Origin: a virus
DNA length: 38,337 bases
Direction: 5' to 3' (one strand)
Virus record (IMG/VR): IMGVR_UViG_3300047321_000792
Coordinates: 1-38,337 of that record
Shown here: positions 36,965 to 38,337 of the stretch, piece after piece
Numbering within the stretch: the first letter of the stretch is position 1
How the letters are laid out: every line of letters starts with the position of its first letter
Made by a program: the position numbers and the translations under genes
Notes under the pieces: generated by a model
The model's input: only the letters and a program-made list of their open reading frames with translations
What the model was told of the DNA's origin: nothing
Database searches by the model: none

Positions 36965-37624
36965 ATGGCCGCACGCTTCCCGCTGCCGAACGGCGCTGTG
37001 CTGGAGATCGCCAGTATTATGGGATCCGCCGTCGCTTTCACTGCTTTGACCAATGCGAAACCGCCGGTTGCCGCCTCTGTAGGGCACGACATTGAAAACG
37101 GTGACGTTTTGCTGATCAACTCCGGTTGGGCGCTGATCAATGACCGCGCAGTAAAGGCGTCCGGCGTTACTGCTGATGCTTTCGCCTTGGCCGGTCTCAA
37201 TACCACCAACACCGACAAATTCACCGTAGGCGCGGGTTCCGGCTCAGTGATCCCGGTGTCCGGATGGACGCAAATCTCGAAAGTTACGTCCTTCACATCC
37301 TCCGGCGGTGAGCAGCAATACCAAACTGTCGGCTATCTGGAGGATGACGACGACAAGCAGTTTCCAACCAACCGCAACCCGACCACGATCACCATCGTGG
37401 TGGAAGATCAGCCGACCGCTCAATACGTCGAGACTGTCGAAGGCTTCGACGACACCAAGGAGCTGGCTGTCGTGCGCATGAAGTTGCGTAACGGTGATCA
37501 GATCCTCTATCCGGGTTATGTGAGCATCACTCCTGATCCGACCATGGAGCGAAACAACGTCATGACGCGCACCATCAGCATCGGGCTTTCTGCTCGTTCG
37601 CTCCGTTACTTGGCCGGCGCATAA
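36965..37624 (+). CDS. Tail tube protein
   Basis: A 219-residue protein with FPLPNGAVLEIASIMGSAVA, WTQISKVTSFTSSGGEQQYQ and VEDQPTAQYVETVEGFDDTK, as in siphovirus tail-tube proteins. A small hairpin, CCGCC/GGCGG (36930-36943), and AGAGGAAACACACC precede the start. Expected to be abundant. Confidence 0.85.
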   Translation: MAARFPLPNGAVLEIASIMGSAVAFTALTNAKPPVAASVGHDIENGDVLLINSGWALINDRAVKASGVTADAFALAGLNTTNTDKFTVGAGSGSVIPVSGWTQISKVTSFTSSGGEQQYQTVGYLEDDDDKQFPTNRNPTTITIVVEDQPTAQYVETVEGFDDTKELAVVRMKLRNGDQILYPGYVSITPDPTMERNNVMTRTISIGLSARSLRYLAGA

Positions 37625-37633
37625 GGAGTTCCC

Positions 37634-38014
37634 ATGGCAAAGATCAGGATCGCCCAGAACCCTACGTTCAAGGCTCTCGTGCACATACCCATCGTCGGGT
37701 GTGAGCCCGAGGCAATCGAGTTCACCTTCAAGTATCGCGATCGCCCGGCACTCGCCGCTCTGTTCGACGAGTGGAACCTCAAGGCGAAGGAAATGCGCGA
37801 GGGATTTGGGGACGGCACCACATTGTCAGAGGTCGTTGCCGCCGAAACCGAGTATCAGGTGCAGCAGATCAAGGATCTGGTCGCGGGCTGGGGCTTCGAT
37901 GACAAGTTCGACGACAAGAGCGTCCTTGCCCTTGTGAAGTCATGCCAGGGTACTGCCGAAGCGGTAGTGAATGCCTATCAGAGCGCATTCAATCAGGCCC
38001 GCCTGGGAAACTGA
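37634..38014 (+). CDS. Tail assembly chaperone (gpG-like)
   Basis: A 126-residue protein beginning MAKIRIAQNPTFKALVHIPI, with KYRDRPALAALFDEWNLKAK and a helical remainder. It occupies the place and has the size of lambda gpG. Its last codons form a slippery GGGAAAC directly before the TGA, so some ribosomes should continue in the -1 frame to give a longer G-T-like protein. Confidence 0.82.
   Translation: MAKIRIAQNPTFKALVHIPIVGCEPEAIEFTFKYRDRPALAALFDEWNLKAKEMREGFGDGTTLSEVVAAETEYQVQQIKDLVAGWGFDDKFDDKSVLALVKSCQGTAEAVVNAYQSAFNQARLGN
38005..38011 (+). promoter_or_regulatory. Slippery site for -1 frameshift
   Basis: G GGA AAC is in the correct phase (GGA 38006-38008, AAC 38009-38011), with TGA next at 38012. 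This is the X-XXY-YYZ pattern used in lambda (GGGAAAG). A hairpin that begins about eight bases later, GCAG-CCGC with GCGG and CTGC (38020-38027 and 38042-38054), could help stall the ribosome. Confidence 0.75.
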
Positions 38015-38337
38015 GGGAAGCAGCCGCGGCGTTGTACGAAAGCGGGCCATCTGCTGAACAGTTGGCCATCCTCGGGCTGACGGCTGCCGATATGTCGGGT
38101 GACGATGTAGAGGTCTGGCCATGCAACTGGCCGGCCTTCCTCCTATTCAACCGGATGTCCACGCAGTGGCGGGTCGGCACCGGTAGCGCCATCGGCCTGG
38201 ATTACAACTGCATCCGAGACGTTGCCGGCTTCCTCGGCATCAAGAAAAAGAAACTCGCTGAAATCTTTCCTGACCTGCAGGTGCTGGAAGGTGAAGCCCT
38301 GCGCGTTATGGCGGAGGAAAGGGAAAACAGCCCGTAA
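38011..38337 (+). CDS. DUF1799-like extension of the tail chaperone (-1 frame)
   Basis: Read from the C at 38011 after the shift, the frame gives 108 residues: LREAAAALYESGPSAEQLAI, then DDVEVWPCNWPAFLLFNRMS and GSAIGLDYNCIRDVAGFLGI, matching the DUF1799 family. Joined to the upstream protein it would give a chaperone of 234 residues. An independent start inside the upstream gene (ATG 37942) has no good ribosome site, so the frameshift product is more likely. The frame ends exactly at the end of the window. Confidence 0.8.
   Translation: MREAAAALYESGPSAEQLAILGLTAADMSGDDVEVWPCNWPAFLLFNRMSTQWRVGTGSAIGLDYNCIRDVAGFLGIKKKKLAEIFPDLQVLEGEALRVMAEERENSP

Noticed and set aside
1-38337. CRISPR array, insertion sequence or transposase
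   Set aside because: No regularly spaced direct repeats with unique spacers and no transposase-like frame were seen; the iteron array at 21085 is palindromic and lies within a coding gene.

Overview
This window is the left part of a lambda-like, long-tailed (siphovirus-type) prophage in a high-GC gamma-proteobacterium. The gene repertoire points to Pseudomonas, probably the P. fluorescens group; this is inferred from families I recognise, not from a search. Positions 1-718 are chromosomal flank: a small unknown gene, a small gene broken by an in-frame TGA, and a strong hairpin terminator. Phage DNA begins at about 719, at the 3' part of a tRNA-Ser(UGA) that forms one attachment site, followed by a leftward tyrosine integrase. 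The prophage continues beyond the window; its other end, and an intact tRNA-Ser, should lie to the right of 38337.

Left arm (903-15312, mostly minus strand): integrase, a DUF4224 excisionase-like protein, a chain of start/stop-overlapped genes that includes 18- and 26-codon ORFs, a PAPS-reductase-like and an ASCH-like protein, a C5-cytosine methyltransferase with eight internal repeats, several small unknown genes, a YqaJ exonuclease and RecT recombinase pair, and further small coupled genes. Plus-strand units lie between them: a 23-aa peptide gene, three unknown genes at 7337-9197, and a signal-peptide protein at 13937. A 113-nt nested inverted repeat lies at 14360-14472. This arm is read from a repressible promoter, pL (15657-15685), through a 340-nt leader with a boxA-like sequence.

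Immunity region (15721-19350): a superinfection-immunity (Imm) family protein, a decayed ORF, and a minus-strand unit made of the CI repressor and a large GHKL-ATPase/STAS-like protein. Cro lies divergently. Five 14-bp operator-like palindromes (ideal TAGCAGC-GCTGCTA) lie at pL and between cI and cro, and pL and pR share almost the same spacer. The GHKL/STAS-like gene sits directly behind cI, so it should be expressed in the lysogen; it is my best candidate for an undescribed (possibly anti-phage) function.

Right early operon (19143-24462, plus strand): Cro, CII-like, BRO-type antirepressor, an O-like replication protein whose gene carries five 18-bp iterons (the likely origin), a further replication-region gene, NinB, NinG and a Q-position gene. 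A consensus sigma-70 promoter and an immediate terminator (24468-24561) copy the lambda pR'/tR' arrangement. The late operon follows: membrane proteins and probable holins, a self-contained unit with a three-way-junction leader (26281-26793), a metallopeptidase-like protein, small and large terminase, DUF4055 portal, Mu-F-like head protein, scaffold, major capsid, adaptor and tail-completion proteins, tail tube, and a tail chaperone pair joined by a probable -1 frameshift at GGGAAAC. Accessory genes (24935-25354 and 31686-32201 on minus, 35266-35490 on plus) interrupt it, each near its own terminator.
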